Of a DNA stretch of 64,000 nucleotides, positions 1 to 8,805 are shown in pieces. The stretch's first letter is position 1. Every line of letters starts with the position of its first letter. Origin of the DNA: Arenibacter hampyeongensis. GTDB lineage: Bacteria; Bacteroidota; Bacteroidia; Flavobacteriales; Flavobacteriaceae. Position numbers and translations under genes: made by a program. Location: positions 372,001 through 436,000 of the forward strand of contig NZ_PIOB01000002.1 in assembly GCF_002909255.1 (NCBI RefSeq), read 5' to 3'. The notes beneath the pieces were generated by a model. The model made no database searches. It was not told the DNA's origin and saw only the letters and a list, made by a program, of their open reading frames with translations.

Positions 1-51
1 TTTCATTTCATCTTCAATGTTAATCGGAATTAATTTTTCTCCTTCTGCCAT
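1..51 (-). CDS. gyrA: DNA gyrase subunit A, N-terminal tip (partial)
   Basis: Only the first 17 codons lie in the window, reading leftward from ATG at 49-51. The peptide begins MAEGEKLIPINIEDEMK, which matches the conserved extreme N-terminus of Bacteroidota GyrA. GyrA is the DNA-breaking and rejoining subunit of gyrase, which introduces negative supercoils with GyrB. The gene is divergent from clpC across 257 bp, an arrangement seen in related flavobacteria. The identification rests on this short but distinctive peptide; the catalytic tyrosine and the C-terminal domain are outside the window. Confidence 0.8.
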   Translation of the reverse strand, partial: MAEGEKLIPINIEDEMK

Positions 52-308
52 TTAAAATCTTCTATTTATTTTATGTTAAAAAAGCACGACAATATACGTA
101 AAATCGATACTATACAAGTATTTAGGGCATACTTTTGTAAAGAATTTATCAACACTTTCAATATCGGCCATGGTTAACAAATTGATTGTTAATTTTTTTG
201 TAATTCATGGATTTTTTCGTCACTTAGACCGTCTTTAACGAATATTAGGTATAGTATTTGCCATAGATTGGTATAGATTTACTATTTTTAAAGTTGAAAG
301 GATATTTT

Positions 309-2861
309 ATGGACGACAATTTTTCCCCTAGAGTAAAAGATGTAATTGCTTACAGCAAGGAAGAGGCCTTAAGATTGGGCCACGACTTCATTGGTACTGA
401 GCACTTAATGCTTGGATTACTGCGTGATGGCAATGGAAAAGCAATAAGCATTTTAGACGCATTGGATGTGGACTTGGATCACCTGAGAAGAAAAGTGGAG
501 ATATTAAGTCCTGCCAATCCAAACGCTGGTAGTGCACAAAAGGACAAAAAGAACCTGCATTTGACCAGACAGGCGGAGCGTGCTCTGAAAACAACATTTC
601 TGGAAGCTAAATTATTTCAAAGCTCCTCTATCAATACAGCCCATTTATTACTGTGTATTCTGCGCAATGAGAACGACCCTACCACCAAATTATTGCATAA
701 ATTAAAAGTGGATTACGATGGGGTAAAGGACCAATTTAAATCAATGATAACCAGTGATGACGATTATATAGACTCTCCAACTTCCGAATCCTTTCCCAGT
801 GATTCAGACGAACCCAATGAGGAAAAAGAAGGAAGTTTCGGCACCTCAGGAACAGGACAAAAAGGAAGTAAAAAATCCAAAACCCCCGTTTTGGACAATT
901 TTGGGCGCGACCTTACCAAAATGGCCGAGGAAAACAAGTTGGACCCAGTCGTGGGCCGTGAAAAAGAGATAGAAAGGGTTTCGCAAATCCTTAGTAGAAG
1001 AAAAAAGAACAATCCCCTATTAATTGGAGAACCTGGTGTTGGTAAAAGTGCCATTGCCGAAGGTCTTGCCCTGAGAATTATTAACAAGAAAGTCTCAAGA
1101 ATTCTTTACAATAAGAGAGTTGTAACCTTGGACTTGGCATCCTTGGTGGCCGGCACCAAATATCGCGGCCAATTTGAAGAAAGAATGAAGGCGGTCATGA
1201 ACGAATTGGAAAAAAACGATGACGTTATTTTATTCATTGATGAGATCCATACCATTGTAGGAGCAGGCGGAGCAACTGGTAGTTTGGATGCCTCCAATAT
1301 GTTTAAGCCAGCTTTGGCAAGGGGAGAAATTCAATGTATAGGAGCCACTACTCTTGACGAGTACAGACAATACATAGAAAAAGATGGTGCATTGGAAAGG
1401 CGCTTTCAAAAAGTAATTGTTGAACCTACAACCGTCACGGAAACCATTGAAATATTAAAAAACATTAAAGGCAAATACGAGGACCACCATAATGTAATTT
1501 ATACTGACGAAGCTATAATTGCCTGTGTAAAACTTACAAACAGGTATATGACCGATAGATTTCTTCCAGACAAGGCCATTGATGCCCTGGACGAAGCCGG
1601 ATCTCGTGTCCACATCGTAAACATGGATGTTCCAAAACAAATCTTGGAATTGGAAAAACAGTTGGAAGACGTTCGTGAATTAAAGAATACGGTCGTTAAA
1701 AAACAGAAATACGAGGAAGCTGCAAAGCTGAGGGACGATGAAAAAAGGATAGAAAAAGATTTGGCCATTGCCCAGGAAAGATGGGAAGAGGACAGTAAAC
1801 TTCACAAGGAAACCGTTACTGAGGATAATGTTGCGGACGTGGTATCCATGATGAGCGGTATTCCCGTGAACAGGATTGCACAAACAGAAAGCAACAAATT
1901 GGCAGAATTGCCAAAGCTTATCAAGAGCAATGTAATAGGGCAGGATGATGCAGTTGCCAAGGTAGCCAAGGCTATTCAACGTAACCGTGCCGGTCTTAAA
2001 GATCCGAACAAACCTATTGGCTCCTTTATCTTTTTAGGACAGACAGGAGTTGGTAAAACACAGCTTGCCAAAGTATTGGCTAAAGAATTATTTGATTCCG
2101 AGGACGCCTTGATCAGAGTGGATATGAGCGAGTATATGGAGAAATTCGCCATATCCAGACTAGTTGGTGCACCTCCGGGATACGTAGGATACGAGGAAGG
2201 TGGACAGTTGACCGAAAAAGTACGCCGTAAGCCTTATTCCGTTATTTTGTTGGATGAAATTGAAAAGGCCCACCCAGATGTATTCAACATGCTTCTACAA
2301 GTGTTGGATGACGGCTATTTAACAGATAGTCTTGGCAGAAAGATCGATTTTAGAAATACCATCATCATAATGACCTCGAACATTGGGGCAAGACAACTTA
2401 AGGATTTTGGTCAGGGAGTTGGTTTTGGTACCTCAGCAAAAAAGGCCCAAGCAGACACCCATCAAAAAAGTGTTATTGAAAATGCCTTAAAAAAGGCCTT
2501 TGCTCCGGAATTCTTGAACAGAATTGATGACGTAATTGTATTCAACGCACTGGAACGTGAGGATATTCATAGGATAATAGATATTGAACTTAACAAATTG
2601 TTCCTTAGAATTAAGGACATAGGATACGATTTACAACTTACCGACAAGGCCAAAGATTATATTGCTGAAAAAGGCTTTGACAGGCAATACGGTGCAAGAC
2701 CGCTTAAGAGAGCCATTCAAAAATACATTGAAGATGCCTTGGCCGAAGAAATCGTAAATTCCAAATTAGAGGAAGGTGATACTATCCACATGGATTTGGA
2801 TGAAGCAAAAGAAGAGCTTACCATTAACATCAAAAAAGCAGAAAAGTCGTCCAAAACCTAG
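309..2861 (+). CDS. clpC: ATP-dependent Clp protease ATP-binding subunit ClpC
   Basis: This is a class I Hsp100/Clp ATPase of 850 residues that unfolds proteins and feeds them to ClpP in the cytoplasm. Two Clp_N repeats occupy roughly residues 2-145. The first AAA+ domain has Walker A GEPGVGKS near 240. A UVR-like coiled-coil stretch lies near 465. The second AAA+ domain has Walker A GQTGVGKT near 578 and Walker B VILLDEIEKAHPD. A VGFG loop near 700 fits the ClpP-docking position. An in-frame TTG at 294 would add five residues, but ATG at 309 gives the family's usual MDDNFSPRVKDVIAYSKEE start. A strong terminator follows directly. Confidence 0.96.
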   Translation: MDDNFSPRVKDVIAYSKEEALRLGHDFIGTEHLMLGLLRDGNGKAISILDALDVDLDHLRRKVEILSPANPNAGSAQKDKKNLHLTRQAERALKTTFLEAKLFQSSSINTAHLLLCILRNENDPTTKLLHKLKVDYDGVKDQFKSMITSDDDYIDSPTSESFPSDSDEPNEEKEGSFGTSGTGQKGSKKSKTPVLDNFGRDLTKMAEENKLDPVVGREKEIERVSQILSRRKKNNPLLIGEPGVGKSAIAEGLALRIINKKVSRILYNKRVVTLDLASLVAGTKYRGQFEERMKAVMNELEKNDDVILFIDEIHTIVGAGGATGSLDASNMFKPALARGEIQCIGATTLDEYRQYIEKDGALERRFQKVIVEPTTVTETIEILKNIKGKYEDHHNVIYTDEAIIACVKLTNRYMTDRFLPDKAIDALDEAGSRVHIVNMDVPKQILELEKQLEDVRELKNTVVKKQKYEEAAKLRDDEKRIEKDLAIAQERWEEDSKLHKETVTEDNVADVVSMMSGIPVNRIAQTESNKLAELPKLIKSNVIGQDDAVAKVAKAIQRNRAGLKDPNKPIGSFIFLGQTGVGKTQLAKVLAKELFDSEDALIRVDMSEYMEKFAISRLVGAPPGYVGYEEGGQLTEKVRRKPYSVILLDEIEKAHPDVFNMLLQVLDDGYLTDSLGRKIDFRNTIIIMTSNIGARQLKDFGQGVGFGTSAKKAQADTHQKSVIENALKKAFAPEFLNRIDDVIVFNALEREDIHRIIDIELNKLFLRIKDIGYDLQLTDKAKDYIAEKGFDRQYGARPLKRAIQKYIEDALAEEIVNSKLEEGDTIHMDLDEAKEELTINIKKAEKSSKT

Positions 2862-2881
2862 TTTGGACCACAATATAAAAG

Positions 2882-2917
2882 AAAAAAGGAGTAGCCATTG
2901 GCTACTCCTTTTTTTTT
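2882..2917 (+). terminator. Rho-independent terminator of clpC
   Basis: A perfect 9-bp stem (GGAGTAGCC, loop ATT, GGCTACTCC) is preceded by six A and followed by nine T, 20 bp after the clpC stop codon. Confidence 0.93.
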
Positions 2918-3066
2918 AGGTATTCCCCAAGCTTTGTAAGAAATAAAACACAGTAATCCAATTTCCACTCCACATAAACGATTAAAGTGTCTTTTATCTA
3001 ATAATTTTTTAAATAGTTCCACTTAATTCTACATTCGCTCCAGACACACTATATAAAATACGAAGA

Positions 3067-3477
3067 ATGAAAGTCGGACGACCCAAGAAGACTATTATCG
3101 TACGAGAATATCAACTGGACATTGGAAAAGTACAGGTATTTGACGATTACATGGTTTCTATTTTTGATGAAGGAAGCACTATTACCAAGGAACGCGTTTT
3201 TCAAATTATTGGTATCATGGAAATTCATTTCAGAAATAAAAATTTCGGTTACATAAGTTTAAGAAAAAATTCCTATGCCATTGACCCAATGGTATACAGT
3301 CAGATCAGGGAAATAGATAATCTCAAAGCTTTCGCCGTAGTTTCTATCAAAGAAATAGACATGCACAATTTTAATATTGAGAGACTGTTTTACAAAAAAT
3401 CCATGAAATTTTTCATTGACCAGGACAATGCCCTTGCATGGATTAAAAGGCGTGTAAAAACAGCGAATATTGACTAA
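3067..3477 (+). CDS. Small STAS/SpoIIAA-like protein of unknown function
   Basis: A 136-residue soluble protein with no signal peptide or membrane segment. It opens with a basic MKVGRPKKTI and ends with a FFIDQDNALAWIKRR stretch. That ending resembles the last helix of SpoIIAA-like STAS proteins found widely in flavobacteria. Such folds usually mediate protein-protein or small-ligand regulation, but no role can be assigned here. The ATG at 3067 is the first in frame. The gene stands alone between the clpC terminator and the convergent nnr gene, with which it shares a bidirectional hairpin. The STAS assignment is inferred from pattern only. Confidence 0.7.
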   Translation: MKVGRPKKTIIVREYQLDIGKVQVFDDYMVSIFDEGSTITKERVFQIIGIMEIHFRNKNFGYISLRKNSYAIDPMVYSQIREIDNLKAFAVVSIKEIDMHNFNIERLFYKKSMKFFIDQDNALAWIKRRVKTANID

Positions 3478-3480
3478 ATT

Positions 3481-3509
3481 ATGTCATTATCATGAATTGA
3501 TAATGACAT
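3481..3509. terminator. Bidirectional hairpin between convergent genes
   Basis: Perfect 12-bp inverted repeat ATGTCATTATCA / TGATAATGACAT with a 5-nt loop, filling the 33-bp gap between the small STAS-like gene and nnr. It is AT-rich, so a weaker terminator than a GC stem; T-rich sequence follows on the plus side. Confidence 0.75.
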
Positions 3510-3510
3510 A

Positions 3511-5055
3511 CTATTTTTCACTTTCCCTCTGGACACCTTCAGGTTCCGGTACATGAAAGAGGTCCAAATAAGCCTTGCCAATATTATCGATTATCCCACT
3601 TGCAATTAAGGCCTGAAAACCACAGTTCTCTACGGCAATATCAGCCGCTTTACCATGAATATACACTCCAAATATAGCCGCATTTAAGGGCAAATATCCC
3701 TGTGCAATAAGCCCAGTTATAATTCCAGTCAGCACATCGCCACTTCCACCAGTTGCCATTCCCGGATTCCCAGTAGTATTTACATAGCCTTTATCCCCAT
3801 ATATTATGATGGTATTAGCGCCCTTAATTATAACGATACAATCGTATTTTTTGGAAAATTCCTTGGTCTTTTTCAACTTGTCAAAATCATCCTTCCATTT
3901 TCCAATGATGCGCTCCAACTCCTTGGGATGTGGCGTTAAAACGGTTTTCGATGGCATTTTTTTGAACAAATCAGGATTCATGGAAAGTATGTTCAGGCCG
4001 TCCGCATCTATAACCAAAGGAACCTTATTCCTATTCAGAAATTCGGAAAACGCCTCAACGGAAGACTTACTTGTACCAATGCCGACCCCAATACCAATTA
4101 CACTCGGGGACAAACTAAAATCAATATTTGTAATTTCCCCCTCTTGGCTATCCGTTAAGACCATTGCTTCGGGCAAGGCCGTTTGCAAGGGCAAATAGCC
4201 ACATTTAGGTACATAGGCAGTGACCAATCCGCTGCCTGCGCACATACAACCTTTGGCAGCCAAAACAACAGCCCCGATCTTGCCATAACTGCCCCCGATA
4301 ATCAAAGAATGTCCATAACTGCCCTTATGGGAATATTTTTCCCGAGGCATATACATTGATAACGTTTCACTTTTGCCAACCAATTCATATTCAGATTCTG
4401 AATTGGCTAAAAATTCCTGATCCAAACCAATATCCAAAATCTCCCAGTGACCTATATATTTACCGGTTTCGGGAAGAAAAAACACGAGTTTCGGTACTTG
4501 AAAAGTAAGCACATAATTTGCCCTTATTACCCCATCCTTATTAGGTAGTCCACTTTCCATGAAGAGTCCGGAAGGCAGGTCAATTGAAAGTATAAATGCA
4601 CTTGAACCATTAAGGTGTTGCATTAGTTTAACAACCCAAAGATCAGGTAGCCTGTTCAATCCAATTCCGAAAATGGCATCGACCACAATATCCTCTTGCC
4701 CAATAACTGGTAATTCAGATTCTTCGTTCAAAAAATTGGGCCATATCTTTATTTCCTTTAATCTATCAAGATTTATTAAAAAATCTTTTGACCTATGCTC
4801 ACTATAGTTAACTACATGAACCTCAATATTATATCCGTGTTCCCGTAAATGCCGGGCTAGCACCAACCCATCACCTCCATTATTACCAATCCCACTGAAC
4901 AAATAAATCTTTGTTTGCGCACCTTGCAACCGCGAATGTATCCAGTTAAAAATCTGAATTGCAGCCCTTTCCATGAGTTGGTCACTGGATATCCTCTCCT
5001 TATCTATTGTGAATTTATCAGCATCGTATATCTGTTTGGTATTAAAAATCTTCAT
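3511..5055 (-). CDS. nnr: Bifunctional NAD(P)H-hydrate epimerase / ADP-dependent NAD(P)H-hydrate dehydratase
   Basis: Repairs damaged NADHX and NADPHX. The N-terminal YjeF_N half epimerises the R/S hydrates, and the C-terminal ribokinase-like half dehydrates the S form using ADP. The N-half carries NNGGDGLVLARHL. The C-half carries LTPHPKELERI, VIIKGANT and the glycine-rich GNPGMATGGSGDVLTG nucleotide site. The fusion of 514 residues has the usual length. The frame is open to ATG 5121, but homologs begin at MKIFNTKQIYDADKF, so ATG 5055 is chosen. A TATTTTTG -7-like element on the minus strand (5123-5130) lies upstream of both starts. The gene is convergent with the STAS-like gene and divergent from the thr operon. 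Confidence 0.93.
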   Translation of the reverse strand: MKIFNTKQIYDADKFTIDKERISSDQLMERAAIQIFNWIHSRLQGAQTKIYLFSGIGNNGGDGLVLARHLREHGYNIEVHVVNYSEHRSKDFLINLDRLKEIKIWPNFLNEESELPVIGQEDIVVDAIFGIGLNRLPDLWVVKLMQHLNGSSAFILSIDLPSGLFMESGLPNKDGVIRANYVLTFQVPKLVFFLPETGKYIGHWEILDIGLDQEFLANSESEYELVGKSETLSMYMPREKYSHKGSYGHSLIIGGSYGKIGAVVLAAKGCMCAGSGLVTAYVPKCGYLPLQTALPEAMVLTDSQEGEITNIDFSLSPSVIGIGVGIGTSKSSVEAFSEFLNRNKVPLVIDADGLNILSMNPDLFKKMPSKTVLTPHPKELERIIGKWKDDFDKLKKTKEFSKKYDCIVIIKGANTIIIYGDKGYVNTTGNPGMATGGSGDVLTGIITGLIAQGYLPLNAAIFGVYIHGKAADIAVENCGFQALIASGIIDNIGKAYLDLFHVPEPEGVQRESEK

Positions 5056-5152
5056 TCCATAAGATTGTTTAGTAAAAATTGATGATTTAGTAAAAATCCC
5101 TCCAAACGTTTGATTGGGCATTCAAAAATACTACATTTGATTCTTTATATTT

Positions 5153-5254
5153 ATGATGACATTTAACAATCTGGACATAAAACTACCTAAATCACCATTA
5201 TTTGATGGTTGCATTGCTATTACCGTTATCAGCAACACTACCCCATTGGGGTAA
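5153..5254 (+). CDS. Candidate thr operon leader peptide
   Basis: A 33-codon ORF sits between nnr and thrA, starting with two adjacent ATG codons. Its C-terminal part reads IAITVISNTTPLG, so Thr (three) and Ile (three) codons cluster near the end, as expected of a threonine-attenuation leader. The stop codon is inside a perfect hairpin TACCCC-ATT-GGGGTA (5239-5253). No U-run follows that hairpin, so a classical terminator is not evident. Thr/Ile enrichment is modest and could be chance. Reported at low confidence because of its position 69 bp before thrA. Confidence 0.3.
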   Translation: MMTFNNLDIKLPKSPLFDGCIAITVISNTTPLG

Positions 5255-5323
5255 GCTACTACATATACGTCCATTACACAATTTTATCAAAATACAGTTT
5301 TTATTACTTAATCCTATTGAACC

Positions 5324-7768
5324 ATGAAAGTTCTAAAATTCGGTGGTACTTCGGTTGCCAACGCTAAAAATATAAGCTTAGTAAAAAACATTATAGCCAA
5401 CCTTGAATCGGATAAAACCGTAGTTGTGGTTTCAGCTCTTGGCGGAATTACAGATCTGCTATTAAAAACCGCAGCTTTGGCTTCCTCACAGGACCAAACC
5501 TATAAATCTATTTTAAAAGAAATAGAGGACAGGCATCTATTGACAATTAAGGAACTAATTCCCATTCATTCCCAAAGCAAGGTACTAAGCAAGGTAAAAA
5601 GTGAGCTCAATACACTGGAAACACTTCTTGAGGGGGCTTTTCTCATTGGAGAGATCACCCCTAAACTATCAGACAAAATTGTTAGTTATGGAGAGTTGCT
5701 TTCCTCCTATATTATAAGCGAGTATTTTATTGTTGAAGGATTGGACATTTGTCATGCCGATAGCAGGCAGCTCATAAAAACCAACTCCAATTTTGGAAAG
5801 GCGGCCGTAAACTTCGAACTAACAAACCAAAACATCACTGCTTACATTGAGAATTGCAAAAACAGTGTTATAGTCATAGGGGGCTTTATTTCCTCTGCTG
5901 TAAACGGCGATTCCACCACTTTGGGAAGAGGAGGCTCGGACTATACCGCCGCAATTGTAGCCAATGCAATAAATGCGGAAGTTTTGGAAATATGGACCGA
6001 TGTAAGTGGCATGTATACCGCCAACCCGAAAATAGTAAAACAAGCTATGGCCATTCCCCATATTTCTTATGAAGAAGCTATGGAACTGTCCCACTTTGGG
6101 GCCAAAGTCCTTTACCCTCCCACAATTCAACCGGTATTGACCAAGGGTATTTCCATAGTCATTAAAAACACTTTCGATCCAGAAGCTCCAGGTACTTTAA
6201 TTACCAAAAACAAAAATGGTCAAGGTAAAACGGTCCGCGGCATAAGCCATGTGGAAAATATTGCTTTGGTATCGCTTGAGGGGCCCGGCATGGTGGGAAT
6301 CACCGGTATTTCCAAACGCTTTTTCGAAGTTATTTCCACTGCAGGCATCAGTGTTGTAATGATTACCCAGGCTTCATCGGAACATTCCATATGCATAGGA
6401 ATTGATAATCAGGACGCTGACCATGCGGTACAGGTAATTAACGATGCTTTTGATATAGAAATTTCCCTAGGTAAAATAAAGCCGGTAATAGCAGAAAAAG
6501 ATTTGGCTATAATCGCTCTTGTTGGGGATAATATGAAAAGTCATCAAGGCCTAAGTGGAAAAATGTTCAGTACCCTTGGCAAAAACAACGTTAACATAAG
6601 GGCAATAGCGCAAGGCGCTTCCGAAAGGAATATATCCGCTGTTATCCTGAAGGAAGATGTTAAAAAGGCGCTCAATACCTTACATGAAGAATTTTTCGAA
6701 GAAAATGTAAAGCAATTGAACCTCTTTGTTATGGGGGTAGGTAATGTAGGGGCAAAGTTTTTGAACCAGATACAATCCCAAAAGAAATATCTAAAGGAAA
6801 AACTAAAACTTAATATCAGGGTTATTGGCATGTCCAATTCCAGGAAAATGATTTTTGATGAAGATGGAATTCCCCTTAAAAACTGGCAAGAACTGCTAAA
6901 TAATGGAGAGGAAGCCAACAGGGAATTATTTTTTGACAAGATTAAAAAACTCAATTACAGAAATAGCATTTTTGTTGACAATACTGCCAGCCATGAAGTT
7001 TCAGAAACCTACAATTCCTATTTAAGAAATAGCATTTCGGTGGTAACCTGCAATAAAATTGCTTGTTCATCGGCTTATGACAACTATCAGGAATTAAAAG
7101 ATCTGGCAAGACAGTACAATGCTCCTTTTCTTTTCGAAACCAATGTTGGAGCAGGCTTGCCAATTATAGACACTTTAAAACACCTAGTGGCATCGGGAGA
7201 CAAAATACTTAAAATTCAAGCTGTACTGTCCGGTAGTTTAAATTTTGTATTCAACAATTTTAACGACAACACTACATTCCATGATATAGTAAAGGAAGCA
7301 CAGGTGGAAGGCTATACGGAACCAGACCCCAAAATAGATTTGAGCGGGGTGGATGTTATGCGTAAAATATTGATTCTGGCAAGGGAAAGCGGAAATGTAC
7401 TGAATATTGAGGATATACAAAACAATCCTTTCTTACCTAAAGAGAGTTTGGAAACAACCAACAATGAAGATTTCTTCAAGTCGTTGACGAAGCATGAATC
7501 ATCGTTTCAAGAGATGTACAAGAAGGCAGTGGACGAAGATAGCAAGTTGAAATATGTGGCCCAGTTCGAAAACGGCAAAGCCAGTGTAGGCTTGCAACGT
7601 ATCCCAAAAGGACATGATTTTTACAATTTGGAAGGAAGTGACAATATTGTGTTGTTCTATACAGAACGCTATCCCAACCAACCCATGATTATAAAAGGGG
7701 CCGGGGCCGGAGCCGATGTTACGGCATCCGGAATATTCGCCGATATTATACGCATCGGTAATTTTTAA
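5324..7768 (+). CDS. thrA: Bifunctional aspartate kinase / homoserine dehydrogenase
   Basis: Catalyses the first and third steps from aspartate to threonine: phosphorylation of aspartate, and reduction of aspartate semialdehyde to homoserine. The kinase half begins MKVLKFGGTSVANA and carries GGFISS and TTLGRGGSDYTA. Two ACT-type regulatory segments follow at roughly 305-460, typical sites of threonine feedback inhibition. The dehydrogenase half begins at the Rossmann motif VMGVGNVGAKFL near 469 and contains NVGAGLPIIDTL and the DLSGVDVMRK substrate region. The 814 residues match the usual fused length. It is the first gene of thrA-thrB-thrC, with 36 bp to thrB. Confidence 0.96.
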   Translation: MKVLKFGGTSVANAKNISLVKNIIANLESDKTVVVVSALGGITDLLLKTAALASSQDQTYKSILKEIEDRHLLTIKELIPIHSQSKVLSKVKSELNTLETLLEGAFLIGEITPKLSDKIVSYGELLSSYIISEYFIVEGLDICHADSRQLIKTNSNFGKAAVNFELTNQNITAYIENCKNSVIVIGGFISSAVNGDSTTLGRGGSDYTAAIVANAINAEVLEIWTDVSGMYTANPKIVKQAMAIPHISYEEAMELSHFGAKVLYPPTIQPVLTKGISIVIKNTFDPEAPGTLITKNKNGQGKTVRGISHVENIALVSLEGPGMVGITGISKRFFEVISTAGISVVMITQASSEHSICIGIDNQDADHAVQVINDAFDIEISLGKIKPVIAEKDLAIIALVGDNMKSHQGLSGKMFSTLGKNNVNIRAIAQGASERNISAVILKEDVKKALNTLHEEFFEENVKQLNLFVMGVGNVGAKFLNQIQSQKKYLKEKLKLNIRVIGMSNSRKMIFDEDGIPLKNWQELLNNGEEANRELFFDKIKKLNYRNSIFVDNTASHEVSETYNSYLRNSISVVTCNKIACSSAYDNYQELKDLARQYNAPFLFETNVGAGLPIIDTLKHLVASGDKILKIQAVLSGSLNFVFNNFNDNTTFHDIVKEAQVEGYTEPDPKIDLSGVDVMRKILILARESGNVLNIEDIQNNPFLPKESLETTNNEDFFKSLTKHESSFQEMYKKAVDEDSKLKYVAQFENGKASVGLQRIPKGHDFYNLEGSDNIVLFYTERYPNQPMIIKGAGAGADVTASGIFADIIRIGNF

Positions 7769-7804
7769 GGAAGTTGGATAAGACTGAAATGAAATTGATT
7801 TTAA

Positions 7805-8737
7805 ATGAAAACTAACGAAATAAGAATCTTTTGTCCTGCTACCATTGCAAATGTTTCCTGTGGCTTTGATGTTTTAGGACTTGCTTTGGACTCCGTAGGT
7901 GATGAAATGGTAGTTAGGAAAACCAGTGAAAAAGGCATAAAAATCACTAAACTCATCGGCCAGGACCTTCCCACAGAGACCTTGCAAAATGTTGCCGGAG
8001 TTGCCGGTCTGGCCCTATTGGCAGAAAGCGATCAAGTTGGCGGTTTCGAAATCGAAATTTATAAGAACATAAAGGCAGGCAGTGGCATAGGAAGTAGTGC
8101 TGCCAGTTCTGCCGGAGCCGTATGGGCCATGAACCAGTTATTGGGTAAGCCTTTTAGCACTTTGGACTTGGTGAAATTTGCCATGGAGGGCGAGCGTTTG
8201 GCGAGTGGGGTTGCCCATGCCGATAACGTGGCCCCTGCCCTATTTGGCGGTTTTACCCTGGTACGCAGTTACCTACCCTTGGATATTGTAAAAATTCCGA
8301 CACCCCCAGAATTGTATGCCACAGTTATACACCCGCAAATAGAAGTTAGGACATCGGACTCCAGGCGGATTCTTAAAACATCAATTTCTTTGGAGGACGG
8401 TATTAAGCAATGGGGCAATGTTGGTGGATTAATTGCCGGACTATATACCAATGACTACGCCCTAATTGGAAGATCTTTAGTAGATCATATCGTAGAACCC
8501 ATCCGCTCCATTCTTATTCCAGGATTCGATAAGGTCAAGGAAGATGCCTTAAATGCCGGAGCTCTAGGCTGCGGAATTTCAGGCTCTGGCCCGTCTATAT
8601 TTGCCCTGAGCAAAGGAAAAGAGAACGCTATTAAAGTAGGTGAAGCCATGAGAAATGTTTATGAAAAAATTGGTGTTGATTATGATGTACACGTATCAAA
8701 AATTAACACGGAGGGTATTAAAATACTAGAAAATTGA
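7805..8737 (+). CDS. thrB: Homoserine kinase
   Basis: A GHMP-family kinase of 310 residues that phosphorylates homoserine to O-phosphohomoserine. The N-terminus has ATIANVSCGFDVLGLAL. The ATP-binding loop reads GSGIGSSAASSAGAVWA near residues 97-113, and the C-terminal GHMP motif is GCGISGSGPSIFAL near 258. Length and motif order are normal. It lies 36 bp after thrA and 68 bp before thrC in the same orientation, forming a complete aspartate-semialdehyde-to-threonine branch except for asd, which is not in the window. Confidence 0.96.
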   Translation: MKTNEIRIFCPATIANVSCGFDVLGLALDSVGDEMVVRKTSEKGIKITKLIGQDLPTETLQNVAGVAGLALLAESDQVGGFEIEIYKNIKAGSGIGSSAASSAGAVWAMNQLLGKPFSTLDLVKFAMEGERLASGVAHADNVAPALFGGFTLVRSYLPLDIVKIPTPPELYATVIHPQIEVRTSDSRRILKTSISLEDGIKQWGNVGGLIAGLYTNDYALIGRSLVDHIVEPIRSILIPGFDKVKEDALNAGALGCGISGSGPSIFALSKGKENAIKVGEAMRNVYEKIGVDYDVHVSKINTEGIKILEN

Positions 8738-8805
8738 GAAACAAGTCTGCATGAAGTTTTGAAATCAGAACTAAAAAATATATTTCACCATAATAATAAT
8801 TACCA

